DNA of 64,000 nt from positions 258,429 to 322,428 of the forward strand of contig JANQNQ010000009.1 of assembly GCA_028279515.1 (NCBI GenBank), in the 5' to 3' direction. The position numbers and the translations under genes are program-made. A model generated the notes under the pieces. The model was not told the DNA's origin. It did no database searches and worked only from the letters and a program-made list of their open reading frames with translations. Below are positions 19,418 through 28,178 of this stretch, one piece after another (position 1 is the first letter of the stretch; each line of letters opens with the position of its first letter). This stretch comes from Flavobacteriaceae bacterium (GTDB taxonomy: Bacteria; Bacteroidota; Bacteroidia; Flavobacteriales; Flavobacteriaceae).

Positions 19418-20536
19418 ATGCTTAACACCATCGAATATGCAGTGACCGCTTTAGTCTGTATCATTACGGCCGTTGTGATTCAACGTATTTACTACAAGGA
19501 AAAAAAGCGTGGCGCTTCTGATAGAGCCATCAACGGAATCAAATGGTTTGGTCTTGCCATCTTTGTGTGGGGTATTGGGGCTGTCGTAAACTTGGTGTCG
19601 GTAACGTTTTTGAGTATGGAAACCACCAATAAAGGATTGATCTACTTTGGTGTGATGGTGTCACTGATCAATTCGTTGTTCATATTGTTGTCGTTACCAT
19701 CCATCGAGCATAAAAGCAAACGAAGCATGGTCGTTCGGTTGGTAGAGCGCTTTAGTGAGCGAGAATTCTTTATACTTTTTGGAGGCATTCTTATCATGAT
19801 TGCTTTCGTGTTCATAGCGGCTTCGTACAACAACACTGAGATCAGTAACAACTTCATTTGGTTGATCGATATTCCTATTTCCATAGTGGTGGCACTTTCG
19901 CTGCTTAATGAGCTCAATAAGGCCTTTGCAAATCGAAAGATGCGGTTCATGTATTTACCATCTTTCGCATTGTTTGTGTTGATCATTGTTGCGGTGACGC
20001 ACCGAATCATTCCACAAGATCAAACCGTAGGCTACATCGATCAGGAATTCTGGGGACTCATTGGAATCATCACCGCTATCTCATTCAAGTTTCTATTCAT
20101 TCTTCTGTTCTCCATTCTTTTATATAGTTGGAAGTTCTTGTCAGAAAAAGAACAGCAAGAAACACAATTGGAAGCACTTGAGACCGAACGATCCACATTA
20201 CTTCAGGAAAAAGAACGATTGGCATTGACCGTTGAAAGCCATTTGGACACCATTACCTCCTTAAAAAAGGAACTGAAAGCACTTAAAAACGCGACTAAAA
20301 TCGAACTTTCTGAAAGGCAGAAAGAGGTGCTTGGCAATCTTGGCATATGTGGCGATGAAAAATCCTATACAGAAATCGCCGATGCCATGAACATCAGTGT
20401 TGACGGTTTTCAGGCACACATCCATCAGATAAAAAAACTCTTGAACATCAGTGGTTCTGGTGGAAAAGAGCAATTAATAGCCTTCGCAAAAAACAATGAT
20501 TTATTGAGTTATGCGACCATCGTACCCAATGCTTAA
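19418..20536 (+). CDS. Membrane protein with coiled coil and C-terminal HTH
   Basis: 372 residues. About seven hydrophobic helices fill residues 1-235. A Glu/Lys-rich coiled coil follows (about 238-298, EKEQQETQLEALETERSTLL), then a LuxR-like or sigma-like helix-turn-helix (about 305-360: LSERQKEVLGNLG, then YTEIADAMNISVDGFQAHIH). This looks like a membrane-bound sensor-regulator in which the coiled coil passes the signal to the DNA-binding end. I do not know a characterised homologue. It follows the Lrp gene by 41 nt on the same strand. Confidence 0.75.
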   Translation: MLNTIEYAVTALVCIITAVVIQRIYYKEKKRGASDRAINGIKWFGLAIFVWGIGAVVNLVSVTFLSMETTNKGLIYFGVMVSLINSLFILLSLPSIEHKSKRSMVVRLVERFSEREFFILFGGILIMIAFVFIAASYNNTEISNNFIWLIDIPISIVVALSLLNELNKAFANRKMRFMYLPSFALFVLIIVAVTHRIIPQDQTVGYIDQEFWGLIGIITAISFKFLFILLFSILLYSWKFLSEKEQQETQLEALETERSTLLQEKERLALTVESHLDTITSLKKELKALKNATKIELSERQKEVLGNLGICGDEKSYTEIADAMNISVDGFQAHIHQIKKLLNISGSGGKEQLIAFAKNNDLLSYATIVPNA

Positions 20537-20637
20537 CCATGTGCGTAAGCATGGCTCGTTATTTTTTCACTAGTACGTAACCTTTCTTCGTAAGTAGTTG
20601 ATTTTCATCTTTGTTTCGAATCAAAAAACGAACAGTG

Positions 20638-22185
20638 ATGAGAATCGCATTACGCAGCCAAGACCCTACATTAGATCAATTGATTAACACTCGATTTGAC
20701 AATGCCACAAGCTGGTTTGTCGATGCCATCTTTGCCGAAATCCCGCTGACTGATTCGGTTGGGATACCTTGGGTCTTGGTGATTCTCATTATCGGCGCCA
20801 GCTACTTTACAACCTATTTCAAAGGAATCAACTTTCGAGGTTTTTTGACCGCCATTCATGTTGTACGCGGAAAATATGACGATTTGGAGGAAGATCACAA
20901 GGTGGAAGTTTCGGCAGCAGTCTCAACCACAGAAGGCGACAACCCAGATACACTTAGAGTGGAAGGGCACGAGGGAGAAGTGAGTCATTTTCAGGCATTG
21001 ACGGCAGCACTTTCTGCCACCGTTGGCTTAGGAAACATTGCAGGTGTGGCCATTGCGTTATCCATTGGTGGGCCCGGCGCTACGTTTTGGATGATCTTGG
21101 TCGGGTTTTTAGGAATGGCTTCTAAGTTTGTTGAATGTACCTTGGGGGTGGCCTATCGTGAAATCGATGAAAACGGAGTCGTTTTCGGTGGGCCGATGTA
21201 TTACTTGAAAAAAGGGCTCCGCGAACGTGGTTTCGTGAAATTGGGAAAAGTATTAGCCATTGTTTTTGCAGTAATGTGTGTGGGTGCCTCATTTGGTGGC
21301 GGAAACATGTTTCAGGCAAATCAGGCGTTCAAGCTCTTTGAATATGTCACCGGAGGAACCGATAGTTTTATTGCCGGAAAAGGCTGGCTATTCGGATTGG
21401 TCATGGCCATTTTTGTGGGCATCGTGATCATTGGAGGAATCAAGAAGATCGCCAGCGTTACCGATAAAATAGTACCTGCAATGGTTGCTATGTATGTCTT
21501 GGCAGTAATAATTATTTTAGGGTTGAATTACGAAAATATCCCGAATGCATTTGGTGCCATCATTGATGGAGCTTTCAGTCCTTTGGGCGTAACTGGAGGT
21601 ATCATTGGTGTGATGGTGCAAGGATTCAGGAGAGCAGCTTTCTCAAACGAAGCTGGAATCGGCTCAGCATCGATTGCGCATTCCGCAGTAAAAACAAAAT
21701 ATGCTGCTAGTGAAGGACTCGTTGCGTTATTAGAACCGTTTGTAGATACTGTTGTGGTGTGTACTATGACAGCACTACTATTGATCATCACCGGGCAAAT
21801 TAGTGTCGGGAATGAAGTGTCCTTTGAACAAGGCGTCATCCTTACTTCTAACGCACTCGAAAGCGGAATCTCGTGGTTCCCGTATCTGTTGACGGTCGCC
21901 GTGGTACTCTTTGCCTTTTCTTCGATGATCTCATGGTCATACTACGGGCATCAAGCTTGGTCGTATCTCTTCGGAAGAAGTAAAAGAGCCGAGTATACCT
22001 ATAAGACCATTTTCTGCGTATTCGTGATCATTGGTTCAGCCGCCAGCTTGGGTGCCGTGGTAGATTTTTCGGATGCCATGGTCTTCTCTATGATGGTGCC
22101 CAATATGATCGGACTCGTGCTACTGGCACCTGTTGTAGCAAAAGAACTGAAACGTTATATGAATGCAATTAAGTCTGGAGACTAA
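20638..22185 (+). CDS. Alanine/glycine:cation symporter (AGCS) family transporter
   Basis: About 515 residues from the ATG at 20638. An in-frame TTG at 20611 would add nine residues (MFRIKKRTV) and is less likely. The AGCS signature is present (LSATVGLGNIAGVAIALSIG, then GGPGATFWM), with 10-11 membrane helices and the conserved FSNEAGIGSASIAHSA segment. The family imports alanine or glycine with Na+ or H+. An insertion at about residues 80-115 (DDLEEDHKVEVSAAVSTTEG, then DNPDTLRVEGHEGEVSHFQA) is an acidic, probably cytoplasmic, linker. Transcribed alone or after the HTH gene. Confidence 0.9.
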   Translation: MRIALRSQDPTLDQLINTRFDNATSWFVDAIFAEIPLTDSVGIPWVLVILIIGASYFTTYFKGINFRGFLTAIHVVRGKYDDLEEDHKVEVSAAVSTTEGDNPDTLRVEGHEGEVSHFQALTAALSATVGLGNIAGVAIALSIGGPGATFWMILVGFLGMASKFVECTLGVAYREIDENGVVFGGPMYYLKKGLRERGFVKLGKVLAIVFAVMCVGASFGGGNMFQANQAFKLFEYVTGGTDSFIAGKGWLFGLVMAIFVGIVIIGGIKKIASVTDKIVPAMVAMYVLAVIIILGLNYENIPNAFGAIIDGAFSPLGVTGGIIGVMVQGFRRAAFSNEAGIGSASIAHSAVKTKYAASEGLVALLEPFVDTVVVCTMTALLLIITGQISVGNEVSFEQGVILTSNALESGISWFPYLLTVAVVLFAFSSMISWSYYGHQAWSYLFGRSKRAEYTYKTIFCVFVIIGSAASLGAVVDFSDAMVFSMMVPNMIGLVLLAPVVAKELKRYMNAIKSGD

Positions 22186-22252
22186 TTGTTTTAATTTAAT
22201 AATCTAGGAATGTAACAATGACAAAAAGAATTCCTTTCAGAGTAAAAAGTGA

Positions 22253-22342
22253 GCCTCCCTCCTAAAAAGGAGGGATTGAGGGAGGTGTATAAAAATATGT
22301 GTGATTTTACACACCCCTTAATCCCCTCTTTCTAGAGGGGAA
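22253..22342. repeat. Long imperfect palindromic repeat element
   Basis: The gap 22186-22535 has no gene. The left arm (22253-22287) contains CCTCC-CTCCT-AAAAA-GGAGG and ends GGAGGTGT. The right arm (22308-22342) starts ACACCCC and ends in CCCCTCT-TTCT-AGAGGGG. The arms are approximate reverse complements, and each also folds on itself, as in REP or MITE-like intergenic elements. At 22409-22440 there are repeated ATTCAAAAT units. No transposase is present. Confidence 0.6.
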
Positions 22343-22535
22343 GTTTTTTGAAGACCTATGACGTTAACAATGGTAAAATTTATATTCTAGCTTCGTGGTT
22401 CTTAAGTTCAATTCAAAATCCAACATTCAAAATTCAAAATAGTGGGGGACGATGAAACTGATTTTAAGATACTGAGCCTATTAATTAACAAGGCTTTCAG
22501 ATTGTTTCTGGATCTAATTTGTAACTTTAGATGTT

Positions 22536-23906
22536 ATGAGAATAGTACTCACCACTACCGTTTTGTTTTGTACACTCCTCAGTTTTTCACAGGACCTACA
22601 AAGAAGCAAACTGATTGACTCGATCCAGGTCAAGGAGGCCAATGGTGAAACCTTTGCGCTCTATCTTCCGCAGAAATATGACGAAACAAAACTTTCGGCA
22701 ATTGTTTTCATTTTTGAGCCTATGGGTAGAGGCAAAATTGGCATACAGCCTTTTATTGAAGCTGCTGAAAAGTACAACTATGTACTGGTGTGTTCTAACA
22801 ATACCCGCAACGGACCGTATGATATCAATTTCAATGTCACCAATCGACTTTTCGCTCATATATTCTCAACCTTCAGTATCGATGAGAAGCAGATCTATAC
22901 TGCTGGCTTCTCTGGAGGATCCAGATTGGCGAGTGCTATTGCGGTGATGACCAATGCGATACAGGGCGTGATCGGTTGCGGAGCAGGGTTTACCATCAAT
23001 CAATCACAATTGCCGAATTTCAATAGTACCTTCTCGTACGTGGGGCTTGTAGGAAACCGTGATATGAATTATCAAGAGATGTTTCGGGTGCAAGATTGGT
23101 TGAATCGATTTTCCATTCCGAGTGAGATCATTACCTACGATGACAACCATCGATGGCCACCTTCGAAGCAAATACTACGGGCTTTCGATTGGCTTCAATT
23201 GCAGGCCTATTTAAACGGGATACGACCTAAAGATGCAGCAGTGGTTGAAGCCGCTTTTAAGCAAAACTATCGTTTGGCAGATAGCTTGCTGACTGCTGGC
23301 GAGCAAGTTTTGGCAGTCAAAGAATACGACAGAATTCTTAAAAATTATCAGCGCCATTTTACGTTGGACACGTTGGCTGAAAAGGTAAGGCAACTCAAAA
23401 AGCAGAAAACCTATAAAAAGGAGTTACGCGTCGAATCTTCGATTGTAGATCTGGAACGTGATATCTCAACCAAATTTTCAGATCGATTCAAGGAAGAGAT
23501 CATTCTCGGAAAGAGCAAAGACGACTTTAAATGGTGGAAGAAAGAGATCGCTAAGTTTGACAAGGCGTACATGAATAATGAAGACACGCACTTGAAAAAA
23601 ATGGGCGAACGCCTACGTTATCAGTTGTATGCACTGGCAGTCGAGTCGTCAGAGATGTACCTGAGAGCGGGCAATCACGAACGTGCACTGTATTGCAATC
23701 AGCTACTCGAATTACAGTTGCCAGACCGCCCATATCCACACTTTAGATTGGCGCAATTATATGCCCAAATGAAAGATGTAGACAACCTCGTAAAACATTT
23801 ACAAAAGGCCATATCCTTTGGATTTACTGATAAAGTACGGTTGAGAAACACAAAAGAGTTCGCGCCTTTTTTAGATAACGAACGCGTCAAGGCATTACTC
23901 AATTAA
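22536..23906 (+). CDS. Exported alpha/beta-hydrolase-like protein with C-terminal TPR
   Basis: 456 residues; signal peptide to about residue 19 (LLSFSQ). The N-terminal half (25-240) looks like an esterase/PHB-depolymerase-type alpha/beta hydrolase: YLPQKYD strand, oxyanion-like FEPMGRGK, nucleophile elbow G124-F-S126-G-G and a late His (YDDNHRWP). The C-terminal half is helical with TPR-like pairs (SEMYLRAGNHERALYCNQLL, then PHFRLAQLYAQMKDVDNLVK). Substrate is unknown. It is convergent with the DJ-1 gene, with 12 nt between stops. Confidence 0.75.
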   Translation: MRIVLTTTVLFCTLLSFSQDLQRSKLIDSIQVKEANGETFALYLPQKYDETKLSAIVFIFEPMGRGKIGIQPFIEAAEKYNYVLVCSNNTRNGPYDINFNVTNRLFAHIFSTFSIDEKQIYTAGFSGGSRLASAIAVMTNAIQGVIGCGAGFTINQSQLPNFNSTFSYVGLVGNRDMNYQEMFRVQDWLNRFSIPSEIITYDDNHRWPPSKQILRAFDWLQLQAYLNGIRPKDAAVVEAAFKQNYRLADSLLTAGEQVLAVKEYDRILKNYQRHFTLDTLAEKVRQLKKQKTYKKELRVESSIVDLERDISTKFSDRFKEEIILGKSKDDFKWWKKEIAKFDKAYMNNEDTHLKKMGERLRYQLYALAVESSEMYLRAGNHERALYCNQLLELQLPDRPYPHFRLAQLYAQMKDVDNLVKHLQKAISFGFTDKVRLRNTKEFAPFLDNERVKALLN

Positions 23907-23918
23907 GTCAAATTACTT

Positions 23919-24698
23919 TTACTCGATGATGGTATGCGGAACTTCCTCAAGTTTCCAATCAATAACCAATCCCCCGGCCAATGAGCGTGCAATTTCTGCA
24001 CCATACAAATATTCGCATAAATATAGGGCCGCTTCAAAACTTTTGGCGCCTCCGGCTGAGGTAATGTATTTTCCGTCGTGCACAAAAAGCACTTCCTTTC
24101 GAACGTCCAATGCAGGAAACATCTCCCTCATTTTATCGATATCGCTTGGAAACGTAGTAGAGACTTTTCCATCTAAAACACCTGCTTTTGCTAAAACGAA
24201 CGCACCGTCACAATGAGAGGTCATATACAAGGCATTTTTATCCACTTCCTTGACAAAGTTGATCATCGTCTCATCCTCCAAGTCGGTATCCAAATGATGT
24301 TCGGCACTGGGTACGACCAGAATGTCAATCTGCGGCAAAGAGTCCTTCACATAGTTGAAATCAGGAAGGATACGCATGCCTTCAAAAGTAAGGATGGGAT
24401 CATCAGTGCTGGCCACCGTAAAAACGTTCATTTGCTTGATATTCTCACGGTATTGTGTATGCTGAAAGATATCGAACGGCGCGGTCAACTCAGTGTTGTA
24501 CACGCCGTCCATTATCAAAAATGCTACATTGTATCTATTGGGTTCGAGCTTCGGAAATTTCTTCGCGGATTTCACTTCGGAAACTTCCTGATTCGATGTT
24601 TCAATTTGCTTATCCTTCGACTTCTGACAGCTCAGCGACAACAGGCTCAACAACAGTAGCGGAAGGTATCTTAGACAATTCTTTTTTAATGGTTTCAT
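23919..24698 (-). CDS. DJ-1/PfpI-family lipoprotein
   Basis: 259 residues. A lipobox (SLLSLSC, Cys24) predicts a membrane-anchored protein, unusual because most DJ-1 superfamily members are cytosolic. The glutamine-amidotransferase-like domain spans about 56-240, with E70 in the first helix region and the nucleophile elbow cysteine C163 (MTSHCDGAFVLAKAG). Members include isonitrile hydratases, chaperone/deglycase-like proteins and AraC sensor domains; the activity here is open. Its first 89 nt overlap the 3' end of the upstream MFS gene in another frame, so the two are probably translationally coupled. Confidence 0.85.
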   Translation of the reverse strand: MKPLKKNCLRYLPLLLLSLLSLSCQKSKDKQIETSNQEVSEVKSAKKFPKLEPNRYNVAFLIMDGVYNTELTAPFDIFQHTQYRENIKQMNVFTVASTDDPILTFEGMRILPDFNYVKDSLPQIDILVVPSAEHHLDTDLEDETMINFVKEVDKNALYMTSHCDGAFVLAKAGVLDGKVSTTFPSDIDKMREMFPALDVRKEVLFVHDGKYITSAGGAKSFEAALYLCEYLYGAEIARSLAGGLVIDWKLEEVPHTIIE

Positions 24699-25926
24699 TT
24701 TCCTTTTTTACACCTTTTACTAGTAAAACTGACAGCAAGATAGCAATTAATCCGAACACCGAAACAAGCACCCAGTTGGTCATAAAATCGGTGACGTAGA
24801 TTAAGTTTAAACTAATCGCTGGACACAAGATATGAGCCGCAGAAAAGGTCATGGTGTACAAGCCCATATAGCGTCCTTCGTTGCCCTTTTTTGCCCTTCT
24901 GATGGCAAAGGTATTGGTAAACGGAAACGCGATGATCTCTGCGATGGTAATCAATAGCATATTGAGCACGAGAACTTCAGAGAACTTGCTTCCCCAATCC
25001 AGCAAAAGCACTGCGAAACTGGCAAACATCAGTATCGAACTAAATAAGAACAACTTTGAGTACATGAACTTTCGTTTTTCGATCCAATGTACTACGGGCA
25101 TTTCGATAGCAACAATGATGAGTCCGTTCATAAAGAACAGTACACCAGTGTAAAATGCATCGAGCCCGTATCCTTGCTCGTGATACAAAGGCATGGTAAA
25201 GAACATTTGCATAAAGATCATGCCCATACAAAATGTGATCCCTAAGAATGTCAAGTATAATTTGTCTTGATATACCGTCTTGATCTTTGGGTCTTTCATC
25301 TCTAATGCATCTGATACTTCACTATCGTATGAGGTAATGTCCTTCTTCTTGATCAATACCATGAACATTAAAATCGAAGCAATGGCGGTAAGTCCGTCGA
25401 TCCAGAAGAGGGCAGTGTACCCACTGTTGACGATCATCCATCCGGCAAAGAAAGGTCCCATGGCAAAGCCAAGGTTAATGGCCAGTCTTACCAAAGAGAT
25501 GGCACGGCTTCGGTCTTCGGGCTTACAATACGCCTTCATCGAAACGAACATGGCCGGTCTAAACATATCGGCGATGCTCATGATCAATAGGATCATCAGA
25601 CACAATCCCCAGAAGGAAGTTACCCACTGTAGCCCTATGAACAACACTCCGGCAACGAGCATGCTTCGCACCATGACGGGATAGTATCCAATCATATCTG
25701 TGAGTTTTCCACCCAAATACGAGCCGATCATCGAACCGATTCCGAAGAATACAAGGATCCAAGCAACGTCGTCTTTGCTGAAGGCCAGGTCTTCATTGAG
25801 GTATTTGCTTAAAAACGGAACGATCATTGTACCGGCCCTGTTGATAAAAGTAACCAGTGCTAAAAGCCATATCTCTCGAGATAGGCCTTTGAACGAATCG
25901 ATGTAGTTAGCATAAAGTGTTTTCAT
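24610..25926 (-). CDS. MFS transporter
   Basis: 438 residues with 12 predicted membrane helices and the MFS loop 2-3 motif (GGKLTDMIGYYPVMV). The type resembles multidrug or small-molecule exporters of the Bacteroidota; the substrate is unknown. The C-terminal tail (KKENETIKKELSKIPSATV and on) is hydrophilic and is encoded in the 89-nt overlap with the DJ-1 gene. Upstream lie a 25-codon ORF and a strong terminator with no clear promoter between terminator and start, which suggests control by attenuation. Confidence 0.88.
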   Translation of the reverse strand: MKTLYANYIDSFKGLSREIWLLALVTFINRAGTMIVPFLSKYLNEDLAFSKDDVAWILVFFGIGSMIGSYLGGKLTDMIGYYPVMVRSMLVAGVLFIGLQWVTSFWGLCLMILLIMSIADMFRPAMFVSMKAYCKPEDRSRAISLVRLAINLGFAMGPFFAGWMIVNSGYTALFWIDGLTAIASILMFMVLIKKKDITSYDSEVSDALEMKDPKIKTVYQDKLYLTFLGITFCMGMIFMQMFFTMPLYHEQGYGLDAFYTGVLFFMNGLIIVAIEMPVVHWIEKRKFMYSKLFLFSSILMFASFAVLLLDWGSKFSEVLVLNMLLITIAEIIAFPFTNTFAIRRAKKGNEGRYMGLYTMTFSAAHILCPAISLNLIYVTDFMTNWVLVSVFGLIAILLSVLLVKGVKKENETIKKELSKIPSATVVEPVVAELSEVEG

Positions 25927-26011
25927 TGGTGGTCGTTTTTTGATTTTTGATGATGATGAAATGAACTCCCCGTGGGTTGGTTTATGCCGTACTGAAAACT
26001 TCTTTAAAAGT

Positions 26012-26041
26012 AAAAAGCCCGGCTAAACAGCCGGGCTTTTT
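26012..26041 (-). terminator. Terminator between a leader ORF and the MFS gene (candidate attenuator)
   Basis: Perfect 13-bp stem AAAAAGCCCGGCT / AGCCGGGCTTTTT with an AAAC/GTTT loop and a T-run on either strand. Read on the minus strand, it lies 28 nt after the 25-codon ORF and 86 nt before the MFS start codon. No gene ends here, so it is not an ordinary 3' terminator of an annotated gene. Confidence 0.85.
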
Positions 26042-26069
26042 ATGATTCTATTATCTTATACTAAAATAA

Positions 26070-26147
26070 TCACAATTCATACACGCACCGGCTCTCTATG
26101 GTTCCTAGAGAACAATTTCCTTGGGTATAAATTCTGACTTGTTTCAT
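26070..26147 (-). CDS. 25-codon ORF, candidate leader peptide for the MFS gene
   Basis: ATG at 26147 to TGA at 26070. The peptide begins MKQVRIYTQGNCSLGT and ends CVYEL. A TAGCTTTG -7 element lies 24 nt upstream (26171-26178) and a strong terminator lies downstream. Codons 13-14 (TCTCTA, 26106-26111) can pair with TAGAGA (26093-26098). The overlapping AGCCGG at codons 19-20 (26088-26093) can instead pair with the 5' arm of the terminator (CCGGCT). That is the 1:2, 2:3, 3:4 layout of a translation-coupled attenuator. It could alternatively be a stand-alone small protein or sRNA. Confidence 0.55.
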   Translation of the reverse strand: MKQVRIYTQGNCSLGTIESRCVYEL

Positions 26148-26170
26148 TTTTGTGTTTTGTTTTGAAAGAA

Positions 26171-26178
26171 CAAAGCTA
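26171..26178 (-). promoter_or_regulatory. TAnnTTTG -7 element upstream of the leader ORF
   Basis: TAGCTTTG on the minus strand matches the Bacteroidota -7 consensus exactly. A good -33 TTTG at the usual 19-21 nt spacing is not seen. Transcription would start about 17 nt before the leader ATG. Confidence 0.45.
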
Positions 26179-26224
26179 TGCAAAAAAGTCTAAAGTTGTA
26201 CTTTTACGCAAAAATTTATTTTAG

Positions 26225-26887
26225 ATGAGGTATCTTTTCCTATTGGTCACAGTATTAATAGCTTGCAGCAATGGCAAGAAATATCACGATGTCACTGAAA
26301 ATGCAGAAACATCAATTGCAAACCAGGCTGTTGATAGCTTGGATACAGTATCAGAGATCAAATTGTTTCAAAAGGAATTGAATGCAGAATATGCCGATTC
26401 CGAAAAGTCTCCGCTAAAGCCAGAAGACCGAAAAAATTTCAACGGACTCGATTTCTTTCCCATTGATACCACCTATAGAGTGCTGGCCAAATTTGTGCGC
26501 ACACCTAATGAAACTCCGTTTGGAATGCCCACTAGCACCGAACGCATGTCTGTAGAGGTGAAGTATGGTGAGCTTCATTTTGTTTTAGGCGGAAAGGAAA
26601 TGAAACTAAGCATCTATCAAAGTCCTGGTTTGGTCAATATACCAGAGTTTAGAGACTATTTATTCCTTCCTTTTACAGACGAGACCAACGGAAGCGAAAC
26701 CTATGGGGGAGGAAGATATATCGACTTTAGAATCCCTAAAGGCGATGAAATGATATTGGATTTCAACAAGGCGTACAACCCCTATTGCGCCTACAACGAA
26801 AAATACTCATGTCCGATTCCACCAGCCGAAAATCGACTAGACGTACCTATCAAAGCGGGTGTTCGAAAATTCAAAAAGGAAGAATAA
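26225..26887 (+). CDS. DUF1684 lipoprotein
   Basis: 220 residues with a lipobox (VLIACSNG, Cys14). The DUF1684 core is unmistakable at the C-terminus: LFLPFTDETNGSETYGGGRY, DFNKAYNPYCAYN and YSCPIPPAENRLDVPIKAGV. Function is unknown; the family is widespread in Bacteroidota and some actinobacteria. It is divergent from the leader ORF and MFS unit. Confidence 0.9.
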   Translation: MRYLFLLVTVLIACSNGKKYHDVTENAETSIANQAVDSLDTVSEIKLFQKELNAEYADSEKSPLKPEDRKNFNGLDFFPIDTTYRVLAKFVRTPNETPFGMPTSTERMSVEVKYGELHFVLGGKEMKLSIYQSPGLVNIPEFRDYLFLPFTDETNGSETYGGGRYIDFRIPKGDEMILDFNKAYNPYCAYNEKYSCPIPPAENRLDVPIKAGVRKFKKEE

Positions 26888-26917
26888 AAAAAGGCTCTCC
26901 ATGAATTGAAGAGCCTT
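26886..26917 (-). terminator. Terminator of the porin gene (shared by convergent gene)
   Basis: AAGGCTCT (26891-26898) pairs with AGAGCCTT (26910-26917), 11-nt loop. On the minus strand it is followed by a T7 run. It lies just after the porin stop and abuts the DUF1684 stop. Confidence 0.8.
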
Positions 26918-26940
26918 CGTTGCTAATTAGGAAAACGGGG

Positions 26941-28017
26941 CTAAAAAGAATAAATGGCAGCCAGAGTGAAGCTGGCCAAACTTTTTTGAAGGTCATCAAG
27001 GTCAGCATTCGGGATGACCTCCTCTTCAAAACTATCTATTCTCAATTCTGGCTTAATCGTAAGATCACCTACTGCGTAGCTTCCGGTCAAGGTTGCAGCA
27101 AAAACGGTGTCGTCATCGGCTCCATCTTGGAACACACCAAAATACTCACCTCTTAGCCCCAGAGCGAATGACGGAGAGGTCTTGTATTGTGGGTATAGGG
27201 CAACTCCGTAGAAACCACTACCGTCTGTATCGTTGTAGGTGGCATTCAACCCAAGGAAGAACTCTTCAGAAAGGTCGCTTCCAGCAGTGAGGTCCACTTG
27301 AAATGTGTTGTCTGTGGCGTCAGCACCCTGTTTTCCGTAGAGAAAATTTAGGTAAGCACTGGTGGCATCGACAGAGTACCCTAATTGGGCACCATAGGTA
27401 TACAGGTCACCTGGATTGAATTCGGTATAATCTGTCGAATTCATGATGGCCAACATGGCTGACCACTTGTCTGACAATTTGAAATCAGCTTTGAGTCCTG
27501 CATGTGAAAACGGACCGTTGCTAAACATGTATGAAGTGCTGTAGTTAAAGTTTCCGGTAGGAGAGATAACTTCATAACCAAGATAGGTGTTGAAGTTACC
27601 AAAGGTAAGCGTTACCTTTTCGCTCACATTCCAGTATACATACAATTGATTGACAATGTTAGTGCTTCCTACAGATAGAAAAACGGCATCTTCACCGCGA
27701 GGTCCAAAGACCAAGTCGGCTACAAACCCTACTTTTTCGCCTTCATAACCAGCGATCAGATTAATCATACCTAGCGCAAAGCCATTATCATTGGCAAAGG
27801 AAGTAGGTGGAGCGACGAAAACTTCGCCACCACTACCATCATCTATGAGTTTGTTGGTCGAGTTAATATTGCTGCGATAGTAAGCGTCAACACTACCGCT
27901 AAGGGTGAATTTCTTTGGTTCTTCGGTGTCTTCTTGACCCCAAGAAAAAGTAGATATTAAAGCAAATGCTAAAAAAGACACTTTTTTTACGATCTTTGTT
28001 GCTGTAATTGATTTCAT
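26941..28017 (-). CDS. Outer-membrane beta-barrel porin linked to amtB
   Basis: 358 residues; signal peptide ending STFSWGQ. From FTLSGSVDAYYRSNINSTNK onward the protein is a series of amphipathic strands with the outer-membrane terminal Phe (LAAIYSF). It resembles the BBP2-like putative porins found beside ammonium transporter genes in Flavobacteriia. It follows amtB and glnK on the same strand with a 161-nt gap containing a 9-bp stem-loop. It probably lets small nitrogenous solutes through the outer membrane; the specificity is inferred from context. Confidence 0.8.
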   Translation of the reverse strand: MKSITATKIVKKVSFLAFALISTFSWGQEDTEEPKKFTLSGSVDAYYRSNINSTNKLIDDGSGGEVFVAPPTSFANDNGFALGMINLIAGYEGEKVGFVADLVFGPRGEDAVFLSVGSTNIVNQLYVYWNVSEKVTLTFGNFNTYLGYEVISPTGNFNYSTSYMFSNGPFSHAGLKADFKLSDKWSAMLAIMNSTDYTEFNPGDLYTYGAQLGYSVDATSAYLNFLYGKQGADATDNTFQVDLTAGSDLSEEFFLGLNATYNDTDGSGFYGVALYPQYKTSPSFALGLRGEYFGVFQDGADDDTVFAATLTGSYAVGDLTIKPELRIDSFEEEVIPNADLDDLQKSLASFTLAAIYSF

Positions 28018-28133
28018 AATTAAAATGATTGTTTAAAAAAATGATCGATAGATCAACTGTTACGTTTTTGTTCTTTGTTTGTAATAGTTAAGCAATTGTA
28101 TCCGCAAGGATAGTTATCGAAAGAAGTTACTAT

Positions 28134-28159
28134 ATGGAGCGCTCCGCCAAGCGCTCCAT
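28134..28159. terminator. Stem-loop between amtB and the porin gene
   Basis: ATGGAGCGC / GCGCTCCAT, 9 bp with an 8-nt loop, 20 nt after the amtB stop. The T-run is on the plus-strand side, so on the minus strand it may act as an RNA-stabilising or partial terminator hairpin that sets the amtB to porin transcript ratio. Confidence 0.5.
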
Positions 28160-28178
28160 TTTTCTTCAGTAATTTATT

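Noticed and set aside
24213-24659. 148-codon frame antisense to the DJ-1 gene
   Set aside because: Shadow of a well-supported lipoprotein gene with clear domain motifs; no own start signals or homology pattern.
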